Source: UBA1952 sp965200035
GTDB taxonomy: Bacteria > Bacteroidota > Bacteroidia > Chitinophagales > Chitinophagaceae
Length of the DNA: 64,000 nt
Direction: 5' to 3'
NCBI GenBank assembly: GCA_965200035.1
Contig: OZ241334.1
Coordinates: 4,154,001-4,218,000 of the forward strand
Below the pieces are notes generated by a model that was given only the letters and a program-made list of their open reading frames with translations, had not been told where the DNA came from and did not search any database. The position numbers and the translations under genes are program-made. Shown here in pieces: positions 25,143-33,299 of the stretch. Each line of letters starts with the position of its first letter. The stretch's first letter is position 1.

Positions 25143-25383
25143 TTACCTCGTTAGCTGACAATAGAACTGCATCAGGGTTCAAGTAAAACAGGAAGCAGCC
25201 ATAGCTAAGCTATAATAAGTCAGGCAAACAGACTACCCCGTTATTCCAGTCAAAGCATCTATGAAAAATATTGGTGGGCAGCAGACATCATGCGTATCAT
25301 CAATGTTATTAAAAAATTAAAGGTGGAAGATGAACCAGTAACACCAATCTTTCCGAACTTTCAATAACCAAAATCATCATCCT

Positions 25384-26316
25384 ATGCAAAAGATCATCCC
25401 GCACCTATGGTTCGACAAGGAAGCTACAGAGGCTGCCGCATTTTATGTTTCTGCATTCCCCGAATCCAGAGTAACGAATACTACCATGCTTCAGAATACC
25501 CCTTCGGGCGACTGTGACATAGTTAGCTTTGAGCTGTGGGGAGAAGAGTTCATGGCCATCAGCGCCGGACCATTATTCAAGCCCAATCCTTCTACATCGT
25601 TCATCGTCAACTACGATCCATTGTTGTTTGGCGGCAGTGGTGCCGGGCATGAGCAGGCCGCCCGCGAAAGTCTGGATAAAGCTTGGGAGCAATTATCAGA
25701 AGGCGGCAAGATCATGATGCCTTTGGACACCTACCCGTTCAGTAAGCACTATGGCTGGGTGCAGGACAAATATGGCATATCGTGGCAGCTCATGCTTACC
25801 AGTCCCGCTGGTGAGCCTCGCTCATCTATTGTTCCTTCGCTGATGTTTACCGGAAGCAATGCCGGCAAAGCCGAAGAAGCTATTCAATTCTACTGTTCCG
25901 TATTCAGGCAGGCGCAGCAGGCAGCGCTTCACCGCTACCCTGCAGGCATGGAGCCCGATCAGGAAGGCACCATTATGTACGCCGACTTTAAGCTGGAAGA
26001 TACCTGGCTGGCTGCCATGGACAGCGCACACGGACATGGCTTCGACTTCAATGAAGCTGTATCCTTCATGGTCACCTGTAAAGATCAGGATGAGATCGAC
26101 TATTATTGGGAAAAGCTATCCGCCGTGCCGGAATCCGAGCAATGCGGCTGGCTCAAAGACAAATACGGATTATCCTGGCAGATCGTATCCGCCGAAATGG
26201 AAACCATGCTGCAGCAGGCCGACCAGGAGCAGGTAAATCGCATCACCAAAGCCTTCATGCCCATGAAGAAGATAGATATAGCAAAGGTCAAAGCAGCAGC
26301 AACGGGTAAAGATTAG
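25384..26316 (+). CDS. VOC-superfamily protein, tandem PhnB-like domains
   Basis: A 310-residue protein made of two glyoxalase/PhnB-like modules. Module 1 has KIIPHLWFDKEATEAAAFY and GWVQDKYGISWQL. Module 2 starts at about residue 145 with VPSLMFTGSNAGKAEEAIQFY and ends CGWLKDKYGLSWQI. The 3-demethylubiquinone-methyltransferase-like name sometimes used for these domains is not evidence of that activity. Followed at once by a perfect 31-bp inverted repeat. Confidence 0.9.
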   Translation: MQKIIPHLWFDKEATEAAAFYVSAFPESRVTNTTMLQNTPSGDCDIVSFELWGEEFMAISAGPLFKPNPSTSFIVNYDPLLFGGSGAGHEQAARESLDKAWEQLSEGGKIMMPLDTYPFSKHYGWVQDKYGISWQLMLTSPAGEPRSSIVPSLMFTGSNAGKAEEAIQFYCSVFRQAQQAALHRYPAGMEPDQEGTIMYADFKLEDTWLAAMDSAHGHGFDFNEAVSFMVTCKDQDEIDYYWEKLSAVPESEQCGWLKDKYGLSWQIVSAEMETMLQQADQEQVNRITKAFMPMKKIDIAKVKAAATGKD

Positions 26317-26336
26317 GGAATTTGGACATTACTCAC

Positions 26337-26422
26337 ACAGCGACTTTGTCATTCCCGAAGGGAATCTATAACAAACTAAATAATCCAATAAAGATTCCCT
26401 TCGGGAATGACAAAGTCGCTGT
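26337..26422. repeat. Perfect 31-bp inverted repeat (REP/MITE-like)
   Basis: Arms 26337-26367 and 26392-26422 are exact reverse complements with a 24-base A+T-rich spacer. Each arm contains a smaller near-palindrome (ATTCCCGAAGGGAAT). It lies between convergent genes, is too long for an ordinary terminator and has no T tract. Its look suggests a dispersed, possibly RAYT-mobilised element. Confidence 0.8.
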
Positions 26423-26425
26423 ATT

Positions 26426-26461
26426 AAAAAAGCCGGTAGGATAAATTCTTACCGGCTTTTT
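26426..26461. terminator. Terminator between VOC and SDR genes
   Basis: AAAAAGCCGGTA (26426-26437) pairs perfectly with TACCGGCTTTTT (26450-26461). Suitable for both convergent genes. Confidence 0.8.
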
Positions 26462-26535
26462 AGGATACTTACGCAATTTCCCCTTATGGGATTCCTGCAA
26501 AGTACCGCGCGAAGCGCTGAAGGGATGGGTGACTA

Positions 26536-27300
26536 TCACAAAGCCTGCCCGCCAGAAACCTCGATCCGCTGACCATTGATCCAGCGCGCATCTTCCGTAC
26601 AAAGGAAGGCGACTACCCCACCGATATCATCCGGCAGCCCCACACGGCCTAATGCCGTCAGTCCTGCAATATGGTCATTGATCTCCTTATTATCCCGCGT
26701 GCGGCCACCGCCGAAGTCAGTCTCAATAGCTCCCGGAGCCACTACATTCACCCTGATCTTCCTGCCACCAACCTCCTTGGCCAGATAACGGCTCAGCACC
26801 TCTACCGCCGCCTTCATAGAAGCATATACCGACGAGCCGGGATAAGTCATGCGCGCCAGACCAGAAGAAATATTGATAATGCCACCACCATCATTGATAA
26901 AAGGCAAAGCTTTCTGCGTCAGGAAGAAAACTCCTTTATAGTGAATATCAAAAATACCTTCCATCTGCTCCTCCGTAGTATCGGTAGCCAGCGCATAGAG
27001 CGCTGTACCGGCATTATTGATGAGATAATCGAAGTTGGGACTGCCGGTTTTTTCCTGCAAATGATCTGTTATCTGCTTCAGAAAAGCGTCAAACGAGGCC
27101 ACCTTGCTCGTATCGAGCTGGTACGCTGCGGCTTTTTGTCCGAGCTTTTCGATCTCTGCGATCACCTCATCGGCGGCCGCCTTATTGCTGTTGTAAGTCA
27201 GCACCACATCTATACCCTTCTTTGCCAGCGCAATCGCCATATTTCTTCCCAGGCCGCGGCTGCCGCCGGTTACCAGCGCTATTTTTGTTTTGTTGCTCAT
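26536..27300 (-). CDS. Short-chain dehydrogenase/reductase
   Basis: A 254-residue classical SDR, NAD(P)-dependent. Cofactor motif TGGSRGLGRN is near the N-terminus, then NNAG, the catalytic Ser in INISSG and the YASMK catalytic Tyr/Lys. The VNVVAPGAIETD segment and C-terminal SGGQAL are usual. Start placed at the ATG at 27300; the frame extends to 27324. Divergence from neighbours suggests the adjacent AraC-type gene may share regulation, but they are separated by 94 bases on the same strand. Substrate unknown. Confidence 0.9.
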   Translation of the reverse strand: MSNKTKIALVTGGSRGLGRNMAIALAKKGIDVVLTYNSNKAAADEVIAEIEKLGQKAAAYQLDTSKVASFDAFLKQITDHLQEKTGSPNFDYLINNAGTALYALATDTTEEQMEGIFDIHYKGVFFLTQKALPFINDGGGIINISSGLARMTYPGSSVYASMKAAVEVLSRYLAKEVGGRKIRVNVVAPGAIETDFGGGRTRDNKEINDHIAGLTALGRVGLPDDIGGVVAFLCTEDARWINGQRIEVSGGQAL

Positions 27301-27394
27301 TTCTTTAGTTTTTTGGTACGGCAAAGGTGCACCGGTTATTGTTACGAAGTCTTGCGTATATCAATCCAATGTTTGCAAAATTCAAACAACAGCA

Positions 27395-28336
27395 TTAAGA
27401 CCGGAAGGCTAATGGTGTCACAGTTGCCTGCTTCTTAAAGAAGTTCGAGAAATGCGCCACTTCCTCAAAGCCCAGACTGTAGGCAATCTCAGAGATATTC
27501 CAGTTGGTCTGCTTCAGCAATATCTTCGCCTCCTGTGCTATCCGGCTGCTGATCATATCGGTCGTAGTCTTGCCAATGCTTTCGCGGAGCACTTTGTTCA
27601 GGTGATTTACATGAATGGCCAGCCGGTCGGCATAGTCTTTGGCTGTGCGGAGCTGTAGCTGCTGGTGGGGCGACTCAATGGGAAACTGCCGCTCCAGCAG
27701 CTCTACAAACAGCGAGGTCACCCGTGCCGAAGCATTCTGCGTGGTGGTGGACAAAGCAGAAGTAGGCTGCAGCTTCTGCCCGTAGTGAATCAGCTCCAGC
27801 ACATAATTGCGCAGCAGATCATATTTAAAAGCATAGTCCGAAGCAATCTCCTGCTTCATCTTTTGAAAAATCACATTTAGCTCTTCTGCCTGCTCATCCG
27901 TGATCTCAAAGACCGGATAGCCGCCCGACCGGAAGATGGGCAGCTCATCCGGCACCGCGCCGGTCCTGTTCTTCATCAGGAAAGTATCTGTAAATACGCA
28001 GAAAAGCCCCGACTGCTCCGGGTCTTCAGGCACCCAATGGTAAGGCACTCTGGGCGTGGCAAACAGCAAAGCATTGCGGTTGATCTGGATCACCTGATCG
28101 GCATACTCTGCACGGTTCTTCCCGCGTATCAGGCTGATCTTGTAATAGGCCCTCCGGTTGTACGGCATCACATTACGGCGCTTCACCTCTTTGATCGTCT
28201 CGGCAATATCAAAGATGTTGAAATGCCCGATCTCCTTACTGATGCCCGGCGGCAGCAGCGCATCTACCTCCTTGCCGGTAAATACCGATGCCTGCTGATA
28301 AAACTCTTCCAGCGAGGTAGTCCTGATCTTCTCCAT
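27395..28336 (-). CDS. AraC family transcriptional regulator
   Basis: About 313 residues with an N-terminal ligand-binding domain (a cupin-like fold is expected) and a C-terminal double HTH. LAIHVNHLNKVLRESIGKTT and the final helix WNISEIAYSLGFEEVAHFSN followed by FFKK are diagnostic. ATG at 28336; a TTG-initiated form from 28354 is possible. CATCTTTG on the minus strand (28359-28366) is close to a -7 element. It may control the SDR gene lying downstream. Confidence 0.9.
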   Translation of the reverse strand: MEKIRTTSLEEFYQQASVFTGKEVDALLPPGISKEIGHFNIFDIAETIKEVKRRNVMPYNRRAYYKISLIRGKNRAEYADQVIQINRNALLFATPRVPYHWVPEDPEQSGLFCVFTDTFLMKNRTGAVPDELPIFRSGGYPVFEITDEQAEELNVIFQKMKQEIASDYAFKYDLLRNYVLELIHYGQKLQPTSALSTTTQNASARVTSLFVELLERQFPIESPHQQLQLRTAKDYADRLAIHVNHLNKVLRESIGKTTTDMISSRIAQEAKILLKQTNWNISEIAYSLGFEEVAHFSNFFKKQATVTPLAFRS

Positions 28337-28435
28337 AAACAGCGCCTTTTGCAAAATTCAAAGATGCAAGCTATTCATTTTTTGGCTGAAGCAGGCAAGA
28401 GCGCCCGCTTTGAACGATAACCCAATTTATACAGC

Positions 28436-28525
28436 GGGTCATCCTGAGGAACGAAGGATCCCACAGCGAGTAAGGTCTTCCTAACCCCGGCCGCAGTGGG
28501 ATGCTTCCTTGCGTCAGCATGACCC
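28436..28525. repeat. Large imperfect inverted repeat beside symE
   Basis: Arms 28436-28464 (GGGTCATCCTGA through GATCCCAC) and 28496-28525 (GTGGGATGC through CATGACCC) pair with a few mismatches around a 31-base G+C-rich loop. The arm sequence resembles the GTCATCCTGA-type dispersed repeats common in Bacteroidota intergenic DNA. It ends 8 bases from the stop of the SymE-like gene. Confidence 0.7.
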
Positions 28526-28533
28526 GTTTTTCC

Positions 28534-28779
28534 TTACTCACCAGGTGTTGCCAAAGCATCATCCTCTGCACGGGCCGGCGTAATAATCAGCTTATTGCGG
28601 CGATAGGCCACATTAATGGGCTGGCCTACCTCAAAGCCGCTGCGGCGCAGCCATTGGCCATGCAGCTTTATCTCAGGCAAAAACTCGTACCGGTGCCGCA
28701 TACGCAGCACAGCGCGGTAATAAACAATCAGCCTTCTGGTACCGGATTTCCGGTGCGCACGCTTGCGGGGTGTAGCCAT
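28534..28779 (-). CDS. SymE-like type I addiction-module toxin family protein
   Basis: An 81-residue basic protein. The C-terminal half, PEIKLHGQWLRRSGFEVGQP then INVAYRRNKLIITP, matches the SymE core (AbrB-like swapped-hairpin fold). In E. coli, SymE is an SOS-controlled toxin or RNA-associated protein repressed by the antisense RNA SymR. Here the N-terminus is Arg/Lys-rich. I place the start at the ATG at 28779. No antisense promoter was identified. Membership in the family is clear; toxicity is not shown. Confidence 0.75.
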   Translation of the reverse strand: MATPRKRAHRKSGTRRLIVYYRAVLRMRHRYEFLPEIKLHGQWLRRSGFEVGQPINVAYRRNKLIITPARAEDDALATPGE

Positions 28780-28959
28780 AACGGGGTTTGAAATTTTGTA
28801 TAACGCAAAGCACAAACACCGGCACAGGATATACTATACCGCAGCGGGAATAAAATACCGGACACCCGCCGCTAAAACACCCTTGTTATTTTAATGAGTA
28901 ATACCGTAATTTACCACCGTATAAAAATGCATGAACGCCCCACCCTTATACAGTAGCTT

Positions 28960-29364
28960 ATGACGAATAAAATACATGAAGGCCGCAACGTAAAACGCTT
29001 CCGCGAAATGCTGGGCATAAAGCAGGAAGCCCTGGCTTATGATCTTGGCGACGATTGGAATCAAAAGAAAATATCCCTACTGGAGCAAAAGGAAATCATT
29101 GAACCCAATTTATTGCAACAGATTTCTGCTGTGCTGAAAATCCCTGTTGAGGCTTTTCAGAATTTTGATGAGGAGCAGGCGGTGAATATCATTGCGAATA
29201 CATTTACCAACAGTGATAATGCTATTGGTTTTGTCATCAACAATCATAATCCAATCGAAAAAATTATCAAGCTACATGAGGATAAGATTGCTCTTTATGA
29301 GCGGATGCTGAAGGAAAAGGATGAGATGATGTTGCGTTTGGAGAAGTTGGCGACTAATAAATAG
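28960..29364 (+). CDS. XRE-type helix-turn-helix regulator
   Basis: A 134-residue protein. The N-terminal HTH (GRNVKRFREMLGIKQEALA, WNQKKISLLEQ) is followed by a middle region (VEAFQNFDEEQAVNIIAN) and a C-terminal coiled coil (ALYERMLKEKDEMMLRLEKL). This form, XRE domain plus terminal coiled coil, recurs in Bacteroidota. Target unknown. Confidence 0.85.
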   Translation: MTNKIHEGRNVKRFREMLGIKQEALAYDLGDDWNQKKISLLEQKEIIEPNLLQQISAVLKIPVEAFQNFDEEQAVNIIANTFTNSDNAIGFVINNHNPIEKIIKLHEDKIALYERMLKEKDEMMLRLEKLATNK

Positions 29365-29365
29365 G

Positions 29366-29423
29366 GGCCATTGCAAATGGCCGCTTATCTCATGTTCGAG
29401 GTGTGCTGCGCAACACCTCGAAC
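29366..29423. repeat. Two hairpins after the XRE gene
   Basis: GGCCATT-GCA-AATGGCC (29366-29382) is followed by an 11-bp stem, GTTCGAGGTGT (29394-29404) with ACACCTCGAAC (29413-29423), around 8 bases. Neither has a strong T tract. The second could be a binding site or a mobile-element end. Confidence 0.5.
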
Positions 29424-29462
29424 AACTGAACTGACTGAATGGGACGAAAAATTAACCTTAGA

Positions 29463-29816
29463 ATGAAAACAATTAAATATGTCAGTTTAAATACATTAGT
29501 CTTATTATTGGCTATTTTGGCAATTCTTTTTTGGTTAAAATATTCAGATTGCTCCAGCTTCCTTTGTATTAACGAGCTGATCCATGCATATATAAATATG
29601 ATGGGATTTTTGTTTGTTCTTTTAGCAATGAACATATTTATACTTAAACCCAAAAACAAAATTATCAAGCGATGTATGATCTTTTTTACTAGGTGCTTTA
29701 CTTATCCTTATGATTTTTTATTTTATTGCATTAACGGTCCATGCAGCTTAATTGTAGATTTTTTTCTTATCCCAGTTCGTCCCTCGCTACCGAATTCTAT
29801 AGTAAAAGTAAGTTAA
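29463..29816 (+). CDS. Small membrane protein of unknown function
   Basis: About 117 residues with two or three hydrophobic segments (LNTLVLLLAILAILFWL, MGFLFVLLAMNIFIL and a Cys-rich third region). It has no recognised family. Its codons are markedly A+T-rich compared with the neighbours, which suggests foreign origin. A clean terminator follows within 6 bases of the stop. An upstream ATG at 29439 adds eight residues. Confidence 0.55.
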   Translation: MKTIKYVSLNTLVLLLAILAILFWLKYSDCSSFLCINELIHAYINMMGFLFVLLAMNIFILKPKNKIIKRCMIFFTRCFTYPYDFLFYCINGPCSLIVDFFLIPVRPSLPNSIVKVS

Positions 29817-29821
29817 TATTA

Positions 29822-29848
29822 GAAAAGCCACCTTTTGGGTGGCTTTTC
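29822..29848 (+). terminator. Terminator after the small membrane protein gene
   Basis: GAAAAGCCACC (29822-29832) pairs with GGTGGCTTTTC (29838-29848) around TTTTG. Confidence 0.8.
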
Positions 29849-29871
29849 CATTTCCAATAAAACTATCCCTA

Positions 29872-30051
29872 CTACCCTTCCCGCTTATCTGCAGCATCTT
29901 CCGGGCTATCGTGCCGGATACCGCTATCTACTATAATGCGCGCTTTCTGATAGTTGGTCACAAAATCAGGGTGCTCTTCTGCGTAGCTGTTGATCATCTT
30001 GTCGAGCATATCCAGTTGCTGGCTGCAGGACCGGGATATTGACGGTGTCAT
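29872..30051 (-). pseudogene. Possible remnant or small gene
   Basis: About 59 codons in a protein-like frame (LDMLDKMINSYAEEHPDFV, YQKARIIVDSG). Upstream the same frame runs to a stop at 30085-30087 without another ATG. A second frame starts with ATG on the minus strand at 30090 and reads MTAYNYLGRRVGYDTV for 40 codons. That pattern could be a frameshifted gene. No family recognised. Confidence 0.3.
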
Positions 30052-30154
30052 AACCAACTCGCCGGCCGAGATAGTTATATGCTGTCATGAAATAAGAGAT
30101 TCCGTCAGCATATTAGCAAGCTATTGAACTTTTCAAAATGCGACTAAGTTTTCA

Positions 30155-30217
30155 TACGGGTTGATACGGGATATGTAGGGGGTATGTACGGGACTACTAC
30201 GGAGTATCTACGGAGGA
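30155..30217. repeat. Six TACGG-type repeats with 11-bp period
   Basis: TACGG or a close variant occurs at 30155, 30165, 30176, 30187, 30198 and 30209, spacings 10, 11, 11, 11, 11. The consensus unit is about TACGGGATATG. All copies lie on one helical face. This is the main structure in the 780-base gene-poor A+T-rich region 30058-30835; the rest of that region shows nothing I can name except the MFS promoter at its end. Confidence 0.65.
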
Positions 30218-30746
30218 TAATTGGAGCAATATCCTGTCTTTGAAGCCGCTTATGCCTTTTTTAGTCTATGATAAACTCAATTCAGCGTACAATATGCCCC
30301 GACAAATATTGAGCATCATAACGCTGTCCTATTATATAGTGTAGGCAGTTCTCATAAGATGCACAGTCGCCCTGGCTATAGAAATAAGTGCCCAGATATT
30401 ATTCCTTCCGGCAGCAGCATCGGCGATTTGCTGACTGATCCATCCATCTGATATTGTATATTTAAAGCTGTCTGACGTTTTGGCATAATAGAGATTCTAT
30501 TTGTAGTGTAGGAAATTTTATTATTATATCCTTAATTATTAATGAATATAATTCAATAAAATTAAGAATGCATAAACTTAAATGTTGTATTAGCCATTAG
30601 CCATTCATTACTTTCTCTATTTAGCTTTACTGATTGTATAAGTATGAGCCTAACGAAAAACAATATACATGTATGAAATTATTAATTTAAAATTAAGCAT
30701 TGCAATATAAATAATAGGTAAGCGATACAAGTTGGTCGGTCAAAAA

Positions 30747-30779
30747 GTTGCATAGCAGTAACCGGAATTGTTATTTTTG
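30747..30779 (+). promoter_or_regulatory. Promoter of the MFS transporter gene
   Basis: GTTG (30747-30750), 21 bases, then TATTTTTG (30772-30779). The -7 fits TAnnTTTG; the -33 has one mismatch. ATG is at 30836. Confidence 0.55.
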
Positions 30780-30835
30780 CCATCCTTCTACCCGAGGCTC
30801 ATCTGATCCTCTGTTAACCAATTATTCTTTTCGCT

Positions 30836-32098
30836 ATGCTTAAGAAGTCATCTGCTTTAGGATTTATATTTATGACCTGCCTGATCGATGTAATCGGCTT
30901 GGGCGTAATCATTCCCGTAATCCCAACGCTGATCTCTAGGCTGAGCGGTCAGGATATCAGCCATGCTTCGCACTATGCGGCCTGGCTGCTGCCAACTTAT
31001 GCGTTGATGCAGTTTCTGTTTTCACCCATCATTGGCGGACTGAGCGATCAGTATGGCCGCAGGCCTGTGCTGCTTTGCTCATTACTGGGCTTTGGGCTGG
31101 ATTATGTGTTGCAGGCTTTTGCCCCTACCATCGGCTGGCTGTTTTTGGGGCGGGCACTGGCCGGTATTACCGGTGCCAGCTTTACTACGGCTTCTGCCTA
31201 TATAGTAGATATCAGCACGCCGGAAAACCGCGCTAAGAATTTTGGATTGCTATACTCTTCTTTCGGGCTGGGCTTTATTATTGGTCCGCTCATCGGCGGT
31301 CTTTCGGTGCATTGGGGGCTGCGCGCGCCCTTTCTGATAGCCGGTGGCTTGTCGCTGCTCAACTTTCTGTTGGGATTATTCGTGCTGCCTGAGTCGCTGA
31401 AAAAGGAGAATCGCCGTCCGTTCAACTGGAAACGGGCTAATCCGTTTGGCTCACTGATGCATCTGCGCAAGTATCCGCTGGTGTCGGGACTGGTCGTTTC
31501 CATTATCCTCATCAACCTGGCTTCTCATGCGGTGCAGAGCAATTGGAGCTTTTATACGATGTTTAAGTTCAAGTGGAGTGAGCAAATGGTTGGATATTCG
31601 CTTGTGGCAGTGGGTGTGCTTACCGTAGCTGTGCAGGCGGGATTCATCGGGATGATTACTCCGAAATTGGGTGTAAAGAAATCGGTGTATCTGGGCCTTT
31701 TCTGCTATGCCATTGGTATGCTGCTTTTTGCGATGGCCAATCAGGGCTGGATGATGTTTGCTATTCTCAGTATCTATTGCTTCGGCGGTATCGGGATGCC
31801 ATCGCTGCAGGGAGTCATATCCGGGCAGGTGCCGGCCAATGCGCAGGGCGAGCTGCAGGGGGCACTTACGAGCCTTATGAGCCTGACTTCTATATTTGGT
31901 CCTCTTATTATGAACAATTTGTTTTATTATTTCTCTAATAATAAAGCGCCAATGTATCTGCCGGGCGCACCATTCTATGCCGGCGCGCTGATGATGTTCG
32001 TGGCGTTAGGCTTTGCGATGTATTATCTGAAGAGAAGAATGCCTGCTTCGCCGGATGCTCCAATGGAAGAGCTGGATAGTGGGATGGCTGGGCATTGA
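30836..32098 (+). CDS. MFS transporter, TetA-like (TCR/Tet family)
   Basis: A 420-residue, 12-TM major facilitator. IDVIGLGVIIPVIPTL in TM1, motif A GGLSDQYGRRPVLL between TM2 and TM3, and GITGASFTTASAYIVDIS in TM4-5 are typical of the drug:H+ antiporters that include TetA. Substrate cannot be deduced; many chromosomal members do not confer tetracycline resistance. Stands alone after the gene-poor region. Confidence 0.88.
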   Translation: MLKKSSALGFIFMTCLIDVIGLGVIIPVIPTLISRLSGQDISHASHYAAWLLPTYALMQFLFSPIIGGLSDQYGRRPVLLCSLLGFGLDYVLQAFAPTIGWLFLGRALAGITGASFTTASAYIVDISTPENRAKNFGLLYSSFGLGFIIGPLIGGLSVHWGLRAPFLIAGGLSLLNFLLGLFVLPESLKKENRRPFNWKRANPFGSLMHLRKYPLVSGLVVSIILINLASHAVQSNWSFYTMFKFKWSEQMVGYSLVAVGVLTVAVQAGFIGMITPKLGVKKSVYLGLFCYAIGMLLFAMANQGWMMFAILSIYCFGGIGMPSLQGVISGQVPANAQGELQGALTSLMSLTSIFGPLIMNNLFYYFSNNKAPMYLPGAPFYAGALMMFVALGFAMYYLKRRMPASPDAPMEELDSGMAGH

Positions 32099-32131
32099 TT
32101 TTCTTTGATGTTTATAAAACGAAGCAATAAA

Positions 32132-32644
32132 TCACCGCACACTCCTGAAAGACAGGCTAATCCTCGCCTGCGTAGTATCCGTTCTAGGAATAGAATGCTG
32201 CCATTGGCGTTGCAATTCCTGAGTCATATACAATAAACTGCCGGACTGTAAGCCATACCTGACCACGAGCTCCGGATATTCTATATTCCTGAATTTAATG
32301 GTTCTGGTCTCTCCCAATGATATGATGGCTATACCCGTATCAATGTTGAGAACATCTGTGTCATCAGAGTGATAGCTCATTTTTGCATTGCCATCCGTAT
32401 AGTAGTTGATAATGCAATTATTGGGTATAAAACCCAAAATGGATTCCAGTAGGTGGCTTATTTCAGTGATCTGTGGCAGAAAATCGCGATCCGGAAAATA
32501 CTGCTGGTCATAGGTGTAGGCTTTTCCATAGCTGGCTATCTTTCGCGATGCTGTATGCTCATTCCATTCAATATTAGCAACTAAAAAATCAAAGAGTTTT
32601 GCCGGAACTGTTATAAATCCCGGTACATGTGTAATTCCATTCAT
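32132..32644 (-). CDS. AlkB-like 2-oxoglutarate/Fe(II)-dependent dioxygenase
   Basis: A 170-residue oxidative demethylase of alkylated DNA or RNA bases. Fe ligands are visible as H92-S-D94 and H150 (QWQHSIPR). The C-terminal R161...R167 motif (RISLSFR) binds 2-oxoglutarate and shapes the active site. IINYYTDGNAKMSYHSD is diagnostic. At 170 residues it lacks part of the E. coli N-terminal region and is closer to short AlkB forms. Confidence 0.92.
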   Translation of the reverse strand: MNGITHVPGFITVPAKLFDFLVANIEWNEHTASRKIASYGKAYTYDQQYFPDRDFLPQITEISHLLESILGFIPNNCIINYYTDGNAKMSYHSDDTDVLNIDTGIAIISLGETRTIKFRNIEYPELVVRYGLQSGSLLYMTQELQRQWQHSIPRTDTTQARISLSFRSVR

Positions 32645-32799
32645 AATAACGCTGAACCCGAGGCGGCCTGTAAAAATAAAGAAGGTTCTACAAAAATTTC
32701 AGCAGAAATTGTAACTTATGGCAAATGATTGGTTAAAACTCTTTATAAGAAACCCTTCTATCTATCATATAGCTAAAGTGAATGATTTCGGGATGACAA

Positions 32800-33162
32800 T
32801 TACTTCTTTTTCTTACTTGGCTCTGCTGTGGGATTATAATCAAGGCAACGTTGCAGCCATTTGTCCAATTGACTTTTGCTACGAAAGCCATCGCCACTCA
32901 CGTAAACGTAGCCCTTCATCGTCCTGCCGGTAAATTCCATAGGCGTGCAATAATTTTCCTCCAACGCAGATTCATAAGCATCTTTGCCTACCCGGCCCAT
33001 AAGCAGTTCATCGCCTGTTACTTTATCAGTACGTGTGGCACAAAACATTTTCTCATCTACCATAAAGCACAATCCGCCAAACATCCTTTTTTCTGAAAAT
33101 GGCGCTTTTTTACCGAGCAGAAACTCGCGGATGCGCTGTACAATGTCTTCGTTGTAGGGCAT
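32800..33162 (-). CDS. TfoX/Sxy N-terminal-domain protein
   Basis: A 120-residue protein. FSEKRMFGGLCFMVDEKMFC is the TfoX N-terminal signature, with MEFTGRTMKGYVYV following. The C-terminal TfoX domain of the proteobacterial competence regulator is absent. The tail ends in four Lys. Role in Bacteroidota is unclear. Confidence 0.88.
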   Translation of the reverse strand: MPYNEDIVQRIREFLLGKKAPFSEKRMFGGLCFMVDEKMFCATRTDKVTGDELLMGRVGKDAYESALEENYCTPMEFTGRTMKGYVYVSGDGFRSKSQLDKWLQRCLDYNPTAEPSKKKK

Positions 33163-33299
33163 AATTGAAATGGCTAAAGTTGATATTATGGGAACAATGA
33201 TCTCTGCTGATTGTCCGGTAAATCCTATTATTCTTTTTCGAACCTGAAAATAACATCTTTTAGACTGCCGGCTCCAATATCCTGTTGTAACTTACAGTT

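Noticed and set aside
28370..30835. Integrated prophage or transposon
   Set aside because: No integrase, transposase or phage structural gene is visible despite repeats and A+T-rich genes.
30836..32098. Tetracycline resistance gene
   Set aside because: Only subfamily-level similarity to TetA is visible; substrate cannot be assigned.
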